Assembly (NCBI GenBank): GCA_023313575.1
Contig: JAJTTP010000003.1
Span: forward strand, 496,001 to 560,000
DNA: 64,000 bases
Direction of reading: 5' to 3'
Source of the DNA: Eutypella sp. D-1
Lineage: Eukaryota; Ascomycota; Sordariomycetes; Xylariales; Diatrypaceae
Numbering within the stretch: the first letter of the stretch is position 1; each line of letters begins with the position of its first letter. Below, piece after piece: positions 9,730 to 22,402 of this stretch. The position numbers were made by a program, and so were the translations under genes. A model generated the notes under the pieces. It was not told the DNA's origin. It ran no database searches and saw only the letters and a list, made by a program, of their open reading frames with translations.

Positions 9730-11383
9730 CGGCTTGATGTAACCCCCATCCTAGCTTACTATGCCTATGGTTACAATCTGAACTTACACCTGACTAGGAT
9801 CTGTCTGGAAGTTCCATTGAGATGCATACCCCTATCTTCTGGTCGGTCGTTATAAGCCAAGACGTAACTTTACACGTTATGTGGGTTCAATATTCACACA
9901 GCGGTTCTGCCTGGTTGTCTAGAACCTATCTGACCTCGAGACATTTGGTAACAATGCGATCCATAGATTTGACTGAAAGCGTCTTCATCCTGTAGTACAA
10001 AAGGATATATGAATCATTCTCTTACATCCTAACCACCAGAGTCCATGTTCACATGGGTAATGTGTTTGTCTAGAACTCCTGGCCAGTGGATGCAAGGCTG
10101 GCTGAGATGGTAGTATTATAGTCTCAATTTATAAGGATTGTAACTAGTAACAATAAACATGAAATGATCGCCTTGAATATAGGGGCTGGATCCCAATAAT
10201 GAGGGGGTTTTCGGATGTTCCGAAGAATCTGGCCCCTTCTAGAGAAGCATGCATTATCTCGCAAGAACGCAGATTTGCCGCCTTCTCTTGACTCCCACGT
10301 CACGCTGTCACTGACCCTAACAGCAACTAAATTAGAATCACCATCCTTGTGGAAAGTGGACAAGCTTTACACTTTCTGCACTTAGTAGTAAAGTGCAACT
10401 GGTTACAGAGACGGCAATACCCGAAGATGCAGCCAACTTATCCCAGTATCCAACGATTTATGAGTAATATGAGTAGATACTTGGGGGCCGAGACGCCCTC
10501 CTTTCCTTATGCTTCTGTCTTGACTGACTCCATTAGATCCGCATTCTGAACTTGCGAGGGCCGAGTAATGATACGTAGTCACCAGAAGTCCAACATTTTC
10601 TTACTACCTTTTCCACATTTGATGGCTTATATAGTCCGATGCTAAGACTAATAATGGGTGAATCATGATATAATTTGCTGAATTAGAAGTAAAGAGTGGG
10701 GGGTTCTCGTTGCTGCAGTCCAATGTAGCGATTCATGCAATTCGCTGCGACACAGCATATGCCGTAGAAATTATCGAGTAAATCGGGTTCGAAGCTGAAA
10801 TGGATTATACTACACTCTCAGGGTCAGAGCCTTCTCATGCCCCGTTCGACTTTTAAGACGATCATCATGTTCGACATAACTATCAGACTGCTTTCCCATA
10901 CTCATTATGAGTGTAGTGGTAGCTGATACAATGCCTTGCTCACTACTTAGCTCTGGGATCGTAGTATTATTCACCACGCATGTATACGAAAAGCATGGTG
11001 GTTCCTGAAACTTGAGCTGTTGCGGGCTCTGTGCGCTCGTCATAAACGTGTTCGCCTTCTTAGTTTTCAAGTATGGAACACGGCACCGGACTTTCGGCGA
11101 GTCCCGTGTTAATGTAAAACACCCATGGGCCTTGACGCGACTGGTATTAGTTGGTAAAAGGAAGTTACAAACGAATCACGAGAATGGATCAAGCGAGTCC
11201 CTCGGAATATAGGCAAAACGATGCATTATTAAACAGACAGATGCATGTAATATCATAAATTATGTATATATACCCGACCCAGAGCTCTAAGGAATCCCTA
11301 GCACACTTGAAACGCCCACTCCTACCAAATGCGATCCCGAGTCCGGAGTTAACTCTCATGCTCTGATACCTCACCTCGTCAAC

Positions 11384-12462
11384 TCAGTGCGTAGGAGCTT
11401 CATAAGTCTGGCCAGGGGCTGAGGTGCCATGCGGGGAGTATAGTTGTTGTTGCCCGGGAGCCGGTGTCCCAGCAGGGGAATACATCGGCTGTTGTGGTGG
11501 CTGGTACTGTTGTTGTTGGTAAGGCTGCTGCTGGTAGTGCTGCTGGTTCTGGTCCGGCGACATATACGGGCCTCCTGCCCCAATATATGCCGTGTTCTGC
11601 TGCTGTTGGATGTAGGGGTCATACGGTTGCTGCTGGGCTCCTGGCATCTCCTGAGCCTGAGGATATTGCTGAGGGTATCCCGCACTCGGTTGGAGCTGCT
11701 GTGGTTGTCCAGCATAGGGTTGCTGTTGCTGTTGTGCGCCGAGGAGAGGGTTAACCTGTGTGGGGTCCATACCCGGCGCGACACCGGGGGTGGCACCGGC
11801 AGTAGTGGGGTTGGGCTTCTCGGGGTCGTTGGCCTTGTTGGCAGCATGAGCGAGGCGGAAGTGGTGGCAGACGTAGGCAAAAGACGCAACGAATAGCAGC
11901 ATAATGATGGCGGAGACACCAGCGGCGCCGCTGAGGGCGTTGAGGATACCTTTGCCAGCAACTCCACCGTCACGCTTGACGATGGTGCAGTGCCCACTGT
12001 TGACGAGACTGCCGTCGTTGTAGCAGTCAGTGACCTGTACGTCGATGGTGAAGCGACCACGGTAAGCGGCCAACGCGCCCATAGCCGACAGCCAAAAGAT
12101 GATCATAAGCCCGTCGAGTGCTAGGACCGCCCATGTGTTGTACAGGTGATGCGCCGCGGTAACCTTCTCCGAGATGATGTTGTAGAGACTTATGATCCAA
12201 GTGAAGACACACTGTCATATTACACCGCGTTAGAATTGGCTAGCAGGTCAGGCCCGGCCATGTCATGGCTGTTGAAGGGCTATGGAAAAGAGGAACTTAC
12301 GCAGACAATGGCGAAGCCCACTGGGTTCGCATATAAGCCGTGTATCCACCAGCCCGATATACCGAGAACGATCAAACTGAGCACGATCTGAACGATTCGG
12401 ACGACCAACACCCACACGGGCGTGGGGATGATCGTCGCCCCGCTATTCTTCATGGCTATCAT
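11384..12462 (-). CDS. MARVEL-domain membrane protein
   Basis: Two exons: 12462-12301 and 12211-11384, with an 89-nt intron (donor GTAAGT, branch TTCTAAC, acceptor GACAG). About 329 aa. Four hydrophobic segments in the MARVEL arrangement: PVWVLVVRIVQIVLSLIVLG followed by WWIHGLY, then GFAIVCCVFTWIISLY (formed across the splice junction), LALDGLMIIFWLSAMGAL, and GVSAIIMLLFVASFAYV. The extracellular loop before segment four holds two cysteines (DCYNDG and SGHC), as usual in fungal members. The cytosolic tail is long, low-complexity and rich in Gln, Pro and Tyr (repeated QQQP/YxPQQ units), typical of this fungal family. The start may be Met at 12462 or 12453; an upstream GTG at 12501 is not credible. 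Likely a plasma- or organelle-membrane organiser; no specific role can be inferred. Confidence 0.88.
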
Positions 12463-14573
12463 CGCGAGCCCTTGTGTCCTACGTCTTAACCCGGCGGCCA
12501 CCTCCTCTTGCAGACCTTTGGTGCTTAGGATATGTGGGTAAAGTACGTATAGGGGAAAGGGGTATCACAGAAGTCGACATGTATCAAGGACAGAAGGAGA
12601 GGGGACTGAAAGGGTTCTCAATATCTTGGACCCATTGTCGCTTTTGTATGAGACTGGTGCCCTCTTCTTCTCGCCACGGACACCTAACTAGGCAAGCTGA
12701 ACGAAGAAAAATGCCAGCGATTCAGCCCAAGCCCGCACCGGCCAGCAACAAGCTTCTTTTCATGCACGAGGTGCCCATTTCCATGAATCCTTGGCAACCG
12801 CTCACCACGATGTGCCTGGCAAAGCAAGCCTAGCCGCCACCTAGTCTGAGAGGCCGAACAAAATTGCCTGAGACAGCAACATATTATCGAGACCTACATA
12901 TCTCCTAGTCTAGCTACCACCGCCGGCGCGTAAAAGTACTACTAGCGCCCTCAGCCGCACGACGCCAGCACGCCATCTAACGAAGACACAGCGAATAGGA
13001 CACCACCAAATTCCAAACGTGGTTAGAGGAATCTATGAGGTCGATGGCCCTAGTCTGCTCCTGGCCGCTTGGATTAGAAGACAGCACGCCGGCATCATTA
13101 TAGCGACCTCCAGCCCGAACGCCGCGGTCTTGCTTCTTGCTTGGCAAGGCGGAATTCTTGTGGTCTCCCCGCGCTATGCTCTTCACTGATTTCCGACATG
13201 GGCAAGGGAATTGATTCCGAAGGGGGACGGGGGAGAAAGCTTATCAATGAAAGCCGTCCGTGGGGTTGCTTTCCCCTGTTTAGGCGTTAGGAGAAACCCG
13301 ATATCCATTCATTATATGTAAACCCACAGCTGACATGGTCATGCACATGATAACGGCATGTGAGTTGCATGCAGGTAGCGTGCCTGGTGGCGGCCCAAAC
13401 GTTGGAGTTGGAATTGTCACTCAATAAATAAGCAAGCAGTGCAGTGGCAATATGTTCTCCCATGTTCAGCCGACTTCATTCAGTCGAAGAAACGTGCTAC
13501 TTGCATGGATTTATACGAGCACCTATGCATCAGAGCTAGGGTTTCCTGCAACCACAGCGATGGACAGCTCTTATCTTATGTCCGATACTTGTAGGCTGGA
13601 ACTGAGATGCGGCCCTGCTTCGAAAGGGTATAGGTAACGACGATTTCCGAGCAATCTTCCGCTATTGCTGCTGAAGATGTTAATTTTATGAGGTTAACGT
13701 ATTCCGTATACTAACAGCCAAGATCGATGAATTCTATACCTCTGTATGTTGTAGCAGTGCCTTACCCTCTTGCGTCCAGTGGCTGACAGAAAGTGGGCCG
13801 TTATCGCCAACCTTCCTTGAAGCGAGATTCAATCGATGGGCAGACCGCACAAGTGTCATACGTCATATTTCCCTTCTAACATATGGTGTGAGAGAGTTTG
13901 TTTATGTTAAGTAAGTGAGGATCGTTTTGAGTAAGTCTACGAGATTCATGTTTCTACTTTGTATATAGCCCGAGATGGGACCAGTGAAGTCGCGTTACAC
14001 CCAGTTGCCGTTGGTAAAAAAGACTGCGGGCTGAGCGGAAATACGCAAGCAGTAGGTCCGTAAGTTATACAAGAGTTAGGCAGCGGCAACGCAATATATT
14101 TCTATAATAAGTTCCAACTCTGGAATAGCATAGGGGACTTATTCTGGAAGGACATCTCGGTTAGTTGAATTTCGGACAGCTACTATCCATTGATTGATGA
14201 TTCGGACAATTCCCGGAGCCGAAAGCAACGGACGGTGCCGAGTCATGGCTACGACCGGACAAGAACCACCGGGAATGATGCTACTGCAGACAAAGGGAGT
14301 AGTGAGACTCTATTAGGCTGGTATAAATAATGAAGAGTCACCCCTTCATGAGGTATTTTTTCATGTTCGGCTTGTGCACAGTATTTACACCGGTTACACT
14401 ACGCAGTGGAGGCCGTCCTGTGCGTGAATTCTGTTGGGAGAGCCCACCATACTAAACGCGACAAAGACCAGACCGTCGGATGCACCAACCGTTCGCACAG
14501 ACCAAAGGCTTTGTAAAACGAGGACAACGCGAAACAGCCTTCCGTCTTTTCTTCACAAAAACCAAGCCAAATC
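12463..14573. other. Divergent intergenic region, 2.1 kb
   Basis: Lies between the MARVEL gene (start 12462, minus) and the FAD monooxygenase gene (start 14574, plus). Small frames (for example 12474-12833 plus, 13186-12977 minus) have no resemblance to known proteins. The only site I would name is a TATA-like box at 14322-14329. Confidence 0.5.
14322..14329 (+). promoter_or_regulatory. Candidate TATA box of FAD monooxygenase gene
   Basis: TATAAATA, about 245 bp upstream of the ATG at 14574. Matches the TATA consensus; its position implies a 5' UTR of roughly 200 nt. Not tested. Confidence 0.4.
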
Positions 14574-15845
14574 ATGACACCTTCATCCGCACCAAGAATC
14601 GCCATCATCGGCTGCGGCCCGGCCGGCCTGACAGTCGGGCTCCTGCTCCACAAGCACGGGATCTCGTTCACGATCTTCGAGCTCCGGCAGAAGCCCACAG
14701 AGGAGGAGCTGAGCAGGCCATCGGGGAGCCTCGATCTGCACGCGGAGTCGGGCCTGGCGGCCATCGCGGAGTGCGGGCTGACGGATGAATTCCTGCGGCT
14801 GACGGGCGAGTGCGCCGAGTCGCAACGGGTCGCGGACAGGCACGGGAACATCGTCTTCGAGGACGCGGGGCGTGAGGACGGGGCGGAGCGGCCCGAGATC
14901 TCCCGTCACGCGTTGACGAAGCTCCTGCTTTCTCAAATCCCGGCGGACGCCATTCGATGGGGCCACAAGTTACTCTCCGCTACGGGCGTCGCCACCGCTT
15001 CCTCGTCCGAGCCCGACCACGATAGACAGGTTGAGCTCGACTTCGGTCCGCATGGCCGGCAGACCTTCGACCTGGTCGTGGGGGCGGACGGCGCTTGGTC
15101 GAGGGTGCGCAACCTATTGACGGACGCCCAGCCGGACTACGCGGGCAAGCAGTGCGTCACGCTCACGATCCGGCAGATCACGCGGAAGCACCCACGGCTG
15201 GCGGAGCTTATCGGGCGCGGGAGCTTCATCGCGCTGGGGAACCGGCATGGTGTCATAACGCAGCGGGGGGCGCAGGACTCGGCGCGGATCTACGTCTTCC
15301 TCACGACGGCCGACGAAAACTTCGCCACGACACACGGGCTGGCGGACCAGACGGCCGCCGAGGCGAAAGGAAAGCTCTTGAATGACGACGCCTTGCTGGG
15401 CACCTGGGGCGCTCCTATCAAAGAGCTTGTCGCTGCCGCATGCGACGAGGAGACGGCCGACAACCCGGGCGCTAAACTTGATATTCGGCCTCTCTACGTA
15501 CTTGGTATCGGCCATGAATGGGAACACCGGCCCGGCGCGACGATCGTCGGAGATGCCGCGCATTTGATGGGACCCTGGGCAGGAGAAGGGGCCAACCTCG
15601 CCATGTGGGATTCGACATCGCTAGCCCACGCCGTCATAAAGGCATACGAGTCCGCCGGAAAAGACAGCATCTCATTCAACAGTGCACTCGACCCTCTTCT
15701 GAAGAGTGTCGAGGCCGAACTGGTGGCGCGCGCGAGGGAGAAGGCGGAGGAGACGCACAGTAATGGGGAGATGATGTTCGGGGAGAACGGCGCAAGGGAT
15801 TTGGCGGAATTCTTCTCGAGTCTCGGACCGCCACCTACAGAGTAA
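14574..15845 (+). CDS. FAD-dependent monooxygenase, TetX/PHBH-like
   Basis: Intronless, 423 aa, class A flavoprotein monooxygenase: NAD(P)H-dependent insertion of one oxygen atom into an aromatic or related substrate. The N-terminal Rossmann fingerprint GCGPAG is at residues 13-18, with the acidic residue of strand two in FTIFELRQ. The DG motif appears as DLVVGADGAWSRVR at about 166-179 (FAD/NADPH contact), and the second FAD motif as ATIVGDAAHLMGPWAGEG at about 322-339. These spacings, the GPWAGEGANLA sequence and total length match the tetracycline-destructase (TetX)-like branch common in fungal genomes. The substrate is unknown; fungal members act on secondary metabolites or phenolics as often as on drugs. 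No signal peptide or membrane anchor, so cytosolic. The next gene (17074-19241) is a Zn2Cys6 regulator on the opposite strand, which may or may not be linked functionally. Confidence 0.93.
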   Translation: MTPSSAPRIAIIGCGPAGLTVGLLLHKHGISFTIFELRQKPTEEELSRPSGSLDLHAESGLAAIAECGLTDEFLRLTGECAESQRVADRHGNIVFEDAGREDGAERPEISRHALTKLLLSQIPADAIRWGHKLLSATGVATASSSEPDHDRQVELDFGPHGRQTFDLVVGADGAWSRVRNLLTDAQPDYAGKQCVTLTIRQITRKHPRLAELIGRGSFIALGNRHGVITQRGAQDSARIYVFLTTADENFATTHGLADQTAAEAKGKLLNDDALLGTWGAPIKELVAAACDEETADNPGAKLDIRPLYVLGIGHEWEHRPGATIVGDAAHLMGPWAGEGANLAMWDSTSLAHAVIKAYESAGKDSISFNSALDPLLKSVEAELVARAREKAEETHSNGEMMFGENGARDLAEFFSSLGPPPTE

Positions 15846-17073
15846 TCCAATTGAGTACTCAGGCAAATTCTCAGTGGTGTCGATGGGGGTTGGAAATGTG
15901 ACAACCAGACTGCAAGCCTGGAAAGAAAAGCACCCCTACGGTATTAAACCAGGCCTTTATATTGACAACTTACTGCCGACATCACCAATACTGAACCAAA
16001 CCTAACTACAGAACCCAGCATAAATCTTCATGATATGAGTGATATATTAAATACCACCTTCGTCATTCACTGTACCTGACCTTTAATTACTTATAACCGC
16101 AATACTTTTTCTCCCTCATGCCTCTCCGCCGGTGAGGAGGTTCTGGCTTTATATTCACTTTATCGGCCTAGAATGCTGAGCTGCAAGAGAGGAAGCACTT
16201 TATTAAAAGCGCCAAAATATTTTACTACTTACCACTCCGTCCAACTCTAGCCGGCTCCTTTATAGACTTCAGGCCACACCCGCAGATAGTTGAGGATCAG
16301 TGTTTACAGAAAAGAGGTTTAAAAGAAAATGGCTTGTAATCATGATGACCGCCTTTTATACCGTAAAAACTCCATTACCATCCCATCGCGCCCCTTACTC
16401 ATCTATGTATATAGTAATCTACCCTCATCGCGCGCGAGATTCCCTTTCTGTTCCAAGACTTGCTTCTCCCAACCCCAATGCCTCTCAATCTACTCAAGCT
16501 AACATCAAGTAAACTTCCACCCCTCAATGATCCGTCTACAACCCCAGCTCAGAGGTACCCACGAAGGAAGGAGGTAAAGTAAATAAATAGACAAGCAAAG
16601 AAGGATGGGTAGTAAAATAGTAAGACATCTATGTATAAATATCCTTGGCGTAAGCCATGTAAATTATCATACGCCATACGCCCGCCCCGCCCGTACGAAT
16701 ATATATAAAGTAATTATCCAAAAGAAAACAAGCGCGGATCGGGTCGTCCCGTCCCCATGCCCCACCCTTCCCCCGTTTACATATGGGGCCGTTTCACCAC
16801 CATGTCAAGCACATGGGTCGTTGCGTGGCGGGTTTGCCAAGGGGAGGATCCCGGGTGATGATGGGTATGGTGTAAGGAAGCTCCGCATTTCTCCCAGCAG
16901 CTAGTCGGGGTGCCGGAGGGCCCCCTATGTCGTCGTGCCGAATGCATGATCACATCTTGTGAGGATGGTAGTGGGATAAAGGCGGATCAGTCGTGACGGC
17001 AAGTGACACACGATCATGGAAATCAGAGGCGGGCTTTCGATCAACCGTTCTCCCTCGGGCCGCTTGTACTTTC
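15846..17073. other. Convergent intergenic region, AT-rich
   Basis: Between the 3' ends of the monooxygenase gene (15845) and the regulator gene (17074, minus). AT-rich with short T/A runs; no coding potential seen. Confidence 0.55.
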
Positions 17074-19241
17074 TCATGGTACATAGACGTCGTAGCCCAT
17101 CCCTCCGATCACATGGTCAACACCGCCAACGCCCTCTATCATGTTGTGATGGTGGGTATCATCCACAGCGGGCGGATACAGCGCCTCGGGCGTGACGTAC
17201 GATGCGAATCCGACGACATTGCAACTGCCGTCGGCGGGGCCGTAACACTGCGTCACGGGGCTCACGTCCAGCATGCAGCGTATCCAGTCACGGACGACAG
17301 AGCCGGGCGTCGCCGAGTCCGGGAGCAGGTCCGGGTCCGGGTCGAGGACGGAAGGCGGCGACGCCCGCGCTCCCGCACCCTCCAACACGCACCGCGCCAT
17401 GCCCAGGGGGAACAGGTACAAGCATATCTGGTCTTGATCTGTGTCTCCGGGTGACGAGGAGGGGGGGGAGGAGGATGTTGATAACGGTGACAGGGAGGAG
17501 GGAGAGATGGATGAGGAGGACGATGGCGACGAGGTCGCGGTCTGTCCCCCGCTGTGATATCGCGCCAACCAGTCATAGGCGCGGCAAATCTCGATGGCCG
17601 GGCCGCGGATGGACTTCGAGGCCCCGGGTGCCTCTAGGGGCTCAAAGAACAATGGTGCAAAATGTGGGCTGTACGCCTGTGCCTCGTCGTACGTCGAAAG
17701 AGCACGAGCTCCCAAGGCAGCGCGGCGAGCGCACTCGATCACGTGAACCGCCCCAGTCAGCGGCCGGTCGATTTTCCATAGCAGGGCAATCAACCACATC
17801 AGCACTGCATTGTACACCATGATGTCGTTGGCGTGTACGGGAGTCGAGAAGGTTAGGCGCTGGAGGCCCCTTTCCTGCGCTCCACTGGCGGCAGCAGTGG
17901 TGGCCGTAGCCGTGTTGCCTGTAAACACCCTCCATGCGGCTTCGTAGCCATCGTCATCATTATCGATAGCAGTGGTGGCGACGTGCCGCCCGTTCTCGTG
18001 TTGCCAGTCCCAGCGCCAACGGTAGAGCCTCTCCAGCTGAGCGGCAACACGCTCACGAAGTGCCATGAGACGGTATATGTGGGCTGAGTTCGGCCCCGGA
18101 CCCAGCGAGGTTGAACCCCCCATCGAATAATAGGGGTTCTCTTCCTCGTCTTCCTCGTCACTTAATCGCCGCTCCTCCTCCAGCAGGCCCGGTATCGTGA
18201 CGAATATGTCCAGGAGATGCGACTGCGGCCGCTTCGAAGAGGCGGGCTCGAGCGCCCAGGGCACGGTCTGCCAGCGGTGGTCCTCGAGGAATAGCTTCTT
18301 CCTAGCGAAGAGGGCATTCATGAGCTAGACAGCACGTTCTCGTTAGTTCGATATGTCCGAAGAAACTTGGCGGCAATAACTCACCAGTGTTGACCGAGCT
18401 GCTTCGAAGGCACTCCGTAGAGGCCGATTCTGGAATGGTTCGGGGCCACATATGCGCAAGGCCCGGGAAATGGCGTCCAGGTGCATAAATGGCGCATTGC
18501 GATCTGTCTGCAAGCACTGTAACGACCAATTAGCGGCTAGGGCCCTAGATTGCCGAACATGGATGCTGATGAGCAACTCACAGCCAACATAATCATTATT
18601 AGAATGGGGCAGACGAGACGATGGACGCCCTGTGCGAAGGCGGTACCCGTCTGTAACTTCTCCCTGACGACACCCATGCATTCCCCATAGTACGTATCGC
18701 CCTGCTCCTCGATGCGTCGGGCCCTGTTCGATTGGCCGAAGCTGAACTGCGAAAAGGCCTTCACGGCCTTGAGGGAAAGGTCTCCGAGCTTGCCGCGGGC
18801 GGCGACATCGAGCCACCCGGCGCCGTAGGACCGCCAGATAAAGTTATCGAACATACGTGCGGCGCATATCTCCCACTGGAAGGCAGAAAGATCCAGTTCC
18901 GGCGGGGGGTTCGGCACGAAGATCATGTTGTTGATATCGCCGCGTGGTGATGTTCGCCTTCTTGCTTTAGGCGACTTTGATATCTGTGTCGTACTAGGGC
19001 CGGCGAGTCCAAGCGACTGGCTCGTGTATATGTTCCGGAAGAGCATCTCCCTCTCATAGCCCAGGCATTTGTAGCCTCCCTTAGCGCAACGATCGCAGGT
19101 CGGCTTTACCTCATCTGACGGGTATCGTTAGTATCCCGGATGGTCATGGAACAGGTGACGGGTGAAATGGTATCACGAACCGCAACGGACACGGCGATTT
19201 CTGCAGGTCTGGCAGCCCTTGCTACGCGGGACGCCGACCAT
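17074..19241 (-). CDS. Zn(II)2Cys6 fungal transcription factor, 658 aa
   Basis: Four exons: 19241-19181, 19114-18582, 18516-18385 and 18324-17074. The introns are 66, 65 and 60 nt, with donors GTTCGT, GTGAGT, GTGAGT; clear branch points are ACTAAC in the first and GAACTAAC in the third. The zinc cluster lies at residues 10-37: Cys10, 13, 20, 27, 30, 37 (GCQTCRNRRVRCDEVKPTCDRC, then AKGGYKC), and intron 1 interrupts the Asp codon after Cys20. It continues CLGYERE and then a long helical regulatory region of the Fungal_trans_2/DUF3468 type (motifs PELDLSAF, WLDVAARG, RLVCPILIMIML). Low-complexity Ser/Pro and acidic segments (about 450-500) lie in the last exon. Nuclear sequence-specific regulator; targets unknown. 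All joins keep the frame (1977 coding bases), so the model is well supported. Confidence 0.9.
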
Positions 19242-22200
19242 GATTCCGCCGGGGTCAGGTTGAAATGGGACAGTTTGTGCAATGATCTGCGGTTAGGATA
19301 GCGGCGTTCTTTCCGGGCCGAAGAGTATATGCAAATAGTGCAGGGTGGACCTCACTGCCATTAACATGAGGTCGAATGTCGAATAAATGTCCAACCGAGA
19401 CGAAGTTCTTGAATTTAGAGTAGAACTCTATGCACTATACAGCATATAGGATGTTAGGGCGTAGATCTCGTATCGGAGCCGGCTCCTCTTCTACGCCGTT
19501 CCCCTTTTGATGTTTGCTGTACTTTGCGTCGTACAAGCCAAGGTCGGATCAGGGGCACAGCTGATGCCACCACACTACAGGTCCGGGTTGCAGTACGCTC
19601 CCACTTCAGCATGGGCTCTGTTTAATGAACGAGACGTATGGGAATCCTTTTTTTTTTGCCGCAATATATCAGGTAGACTTGGGTCCTGAAAACTTACCCA
19701 CCGATCCGCACCCCATCACCTCAGACTCTTCTTTCCCACAGAGCCGGGCGGCCTTGCGGGTCCAGATTCTCCGGTGAGCTAAGGACAGGGCAAGGCGAGG
19801 TAAGGCAAAGGTAAGGCAAGACCGATGGCGTTTTGAAACAGAGACGCCCTGCCACGTATGCAGTGCACCACACACCGATGGTACCTCAGCCCGGCCGGAG
19901 AGATATACAGGCGTGACGACCAAACAAGCGTGGGATGGCTCACTTCAACAACTAATTCGGTCCATCATTCGCACGTAAGTGGGATAGCCTTTGACGGCGT
20001 GGTTGCGTCAAGTCAAGGTGAGCGAGGGGATCTGCTGCTGTGCTTGAGCTACCTGAGAAAGAAGGGGGAGGGTGTGGGAGTGGGAGAGGGCAGGGGCTGA
20101 GCCAGTAATGTACCGGGCGAGGACGGGGCGTGATTGGTCTGCGTCTCCTGAGCGATTACGTCCGCCCGTCAGACCGGACGCGGGTTCGGTTCGCTGGGGC
20201 CGAACGCGGGTGGTGGTAGTGCTCCCACACGCTCACGTATTACTGGCGGATATACCGTGCGTTGTTTGTATTTGTTGTTAGCTAGGTTGCCTAACGAAGC
20301 GGCGGAGTCGTTCGCAGATCATGTGTCACTGGAAAACCGGTGCTACGAAAAGAAAGAAAAAAGAAGGAGGTTCTTCAGCCCTACTTCTCCGAAAAGCTGG
20401 AAGGGAGGTTCCGGAGAAGAGTGGCGGCAATTCATGGGGTGGTAAGCCGGGTGGGTTGTTAACGATGGGTTCGGCTGCAAGGACCTTTTTTTTTTGTAAC
20501 CCCCGGCCTTGCAGTCTCTTTTTTGTTTTTTTTGGTCACTCAGTTTCAGTTTAATGTTGCTTTAAGAGAATAAAGACTGTCGAAAAAAAAAAGAGCAGTC
20601 AGTGATTCATCTCGGCCCCCTTCTTCCCGTCTTTCTGTCAGTTACGCTACCGTTGGAACTCGGTTGATCATGGAACAAGAATAAATATAGATATGTAAGT
20701 ACATAAATAAGTACCTACATAGGAGACAAGGAGAGTTGGGGTCCGAAATGCGGAGATGATGTCTGGAATAGGAAACCCGCCAAGAAGCAGCTACTTATGA
20801 AGCAAGGCCGCCCTTGCATCTGCTTCCCAGGCTGCTGGTGCTGGGCAATGCAGCTAATAACTATACTTAGGTGCCTAGGTAGGTAGTTATCCGTCCTCAC
20901 CTAACGTTGGAATGTATATAAAAAAGCAACAAGCAGAAACTAACGAACATGCCCGCATAACTTACCACTCTGCCACGAGGTCAAAGAAAAGAAAGTGTAT
21001 GTAAGGTTCAGGGGTGGTATATTCAATCTATCAATAGTACCTTGGAAAGTCGTCTAACGGACCCTAAACGTGCAATTAGGGGCCTAGTAGGGGGGGTCCA
21101 AGTACCATCCATACATATCGCTGGCACCTCGTCCCCTCCCTCCCCTCTTTGGATCCCCCCATATGCAGGTCTGGTAGTAGAATGCCTGGGTTGTATTATG
21201 TGTTGACTCCGACGCCGAACAGCGAATACTACCCAACTACATAACACAGCTGATATATAATCAGCAAGACCCAGGCCGGGCCGGGAAGGTCGGTCCAGTC
21301 CTGAAGAGTAGCACCAACCCACCATTGCGCCCACCAATGGATGCATGTATAACAATTAGAGCTGAGGTCCGCTTGGTAAGTGATGATTATATCACAAGCT
21401 GACCTACTACAAGGTAGTACTGCACGAAGTAAGTACGAAGACCTCAAGGACTTCAGGTCTACGGGTGCTGCAGGTTATCAGCTGTACCATTATATAGTGC
21501 AGCCTTGTGGGGTCCCCCTGTTCCTCCTTTTCGGCCGTTCCCGTGTCTAACTAAGGTATACTTACACATAACTAGTAGGTGGGGCTTACTACATACATAG
21601 AGCTCTACATTTAGTTAGCAGTCCGGGAGTTGTAGGGAGAGGGCCAGGCCAGGCCCAGGCGCCAGGCCGAGATATTTGACTAGAGATATACTTCTATACT
21701 GCTGACCTGAAAGTAAAGTATCTCTCCACGTTTGGCCAGCACTCCCACCCCTTATTAACCCCGCCCCTCCCCTTTTCTTACCCTTACCTAAGTATATATA
21801 GCCCACCTATGTACGGGCGTATCTATCGACCCATTTCAGTATACCCGGGCGTCCCCTACGTAATCTTACTACGAGCGATCGAAAACCTTCCGAAGAGGTA
21901 TGTGATAGGATACGTAGGTCGTACGGTTACCGGGGGTCCCCTGTGCGTCCAGGCAGCATACATTATGGAATGCTTATTGGATGCCTTTTGACTTTCTTTT
22001 TTGCATATTATTATTGTACATGGGTTATTGCCACATGGCCGGGACTATGTAGGTTAGATTTCCGTCCCGGCTTTTAACATCAAACCGGGACCGAAAAGGC
22101 ACCCAACTCCGCCCATCGTCCACACACTACGCCCCAGCCTATCCAGCAGTGTAGCAGGTGCCCCTATTAATCATTAAATATGGGCGAGAGAAGGGGCAAA

Positions 22201-22402
22201 GTCCTGGTATGCAATTCCTTCTCCTCTTTCGTTTTTTTCTTTTCCGGCGCCCATATCGTCATGCTATATTTATATAACGATGATGGGACGGGGGAAGAGC
22301 GCATTGTGCATCCGACCCCCAGCTTTGCACCCAACCAAGTATAGAAAGGGTATAGCGGATATCGTGATAAAGATACAGTAGGAAAGGAACGGAGCGGCAG
22401 GT
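19242..22402. other. 3.2-kb gene-free region
   Basis: Upstream of the Zn2Cys6 gene and downstream of the BTB gene. Contains homopolymer T runs (for example 20487-20496 and around 20520-20532), and a CTTAGGTGCCTAGGTAGGTAG motif at 20866-20886. Only short frames without family resemblance. Confidence 0.55.

Larger units (their letters stand above)
8314..11383. other. 3.1-kb gene-poor region
   Basis: Lies upstream of the Zn2Cys6 gene and downstream of the MARVEL gene. It contains the 11-bp minisatellite (8382-8436) and two weak overlapping minus-strand frames (9336-9729) described separately. The rest shows only short frames without family resemblance. A tRNA-like A-box stretch at about 9289-9311 has no matching B box. 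Possibly relic sequence; no terminal repeats or transposase motif were seen. Confidence 0.5.

Noticed and set aside
17202..17935. Frames on both strands within the last exon of the Zn2Cys6 gene
   Set aside because: Shadow frames; the exon's own frame joins cleanly to the zinc-cluster exons.
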